NCBI GenBank assembly: GCA_038227745.1 | Contig: JBBRPS010000697.1 | Span: forward strand, 1-5,375 | Direction: 5' to 3' | From: DASPXY01 sp038227745 | GTDB taxonomy: Bacteria; Planctomycetota; Planctomycetia; Gemmatales; Gemmataceae | DNA length: 5,375 nt | In this document: positions 5,350-5,375 of the stretch, one piece after another | Layout of the letters: every line of letters begins with the position of its first letter | How positions within the stretch are numbered: the stretch's first letter is position 1 | Notes under the pieces: model-generated | Databases searched by the model: none | The model's input: the letters and a program-made list of their open reading frames with translations, nothing else | What the model was told of the DNA's origin: nothing | Position numbers and translations under genes: made by a program

Positions 5350-5375
5350 GGAACTTCTTGTCCAGTTTCGCTATA
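5345..5375 (-). repeat. Right terminal inverted repeat of the IS630 element
   Basis: Read on the minus strand it starts TATAGCGAAACTG and has the inner block AGTTCCTATAA, mirroring the left end. It finishes exactly at the last base of the window. Confidence 0.85.

Larger units (their letters stand above)
4173..5375 (-). mobile_element. IS630-family insertion sequence, apparently complete
   Basis: Inverted terminal repeats at 4173-4203 and 5345-5375 enclose a single intact transposase gene on the minus strand. The outermost 13 bases (TATAGCGAAACTG) match perfectly. The family duplicates a TA target dinucleotide. If the outer TA at 4173-4174 and 5374-5375 is that duplication, the element proper is 4175-5373, 1199 bases, a usual size for the family. 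The element is visibly less GC-rich than the genes to its left, consistent with acquired DNA. It interrupts no visible gene on its left side. The right flank is outside the window, so the duplication cannot be confirmed fully. Confidence 0.88.

Noticed and set aside
1..5375. CRISPR array, tRNA or rRNA genes
   Set aside because: No regularly spaced repeats and no recognisable tRNA or rRNA segments were seen on either strand by eye.

Overview
This is a GC-rich bacterial window, apart from its right-hand end. High GC, repeated GTG starts preceded by strong Shine-Dalgarno sequences, a secreted DUF2330 protein, a DegT-type aminotransferase, a P47K-type GTPase and an IS630 element together suggest a large-genome soil or freshwater bacterium. 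My guess is a planctomycete of the Gemmata group. No phylogenetic marker is present, so this is inference.

Layout. Bases 1-655 (minus strand) hold the N-terminal part of an exported DUF2330 protein that runs off the left edge. Bases 656-825 are a divergent intergenic region. Three genes follow on the plus strand: a PLP-dependent DegT/DnrJ/EryC1/StrS aminotransferase (826-1971), an aquaglyceroporin-like MIP channel (2056-2940) and a COG0523/P47K metallochaperone-type GTPase (2993-4096). A terminator-like hairpin closes the group at 4121-4154. From 4173 to the last base lies an apparently complete IS630-family insertion sequence with one intact transposase on the minus strand. Its right terminal repeat coincides with the window end.

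How the parts may work together. The channel and the GTPase share the same ribosome-binding octamer before a GTG start, with a 52-base gap, and are probably co-transcribed. The aminotransferase sits 84 bases upstream. That gap contains a plausible separate promoter and a perfect 10-bp inverted repeat, with a third copy of its core exactly 20 bp upstream. The channel/GTPase pair may therefore have its own regulated promoter. The channel keeps both NPA boxes and the filter Trp and Arg, but two other selectivity-filter positions differ from E. coli GlpF. That leaves its substrate open and makes the pairing with a metal-handling GTPase worth attention.

No CRISPR array, tRNA, rRNA or clear riboswitch is visible. 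I see no strong evidence for a wholly new defence or metabolic system. The best leads are the operator-like site, the atypical channel and the channel-GTPase pairing.
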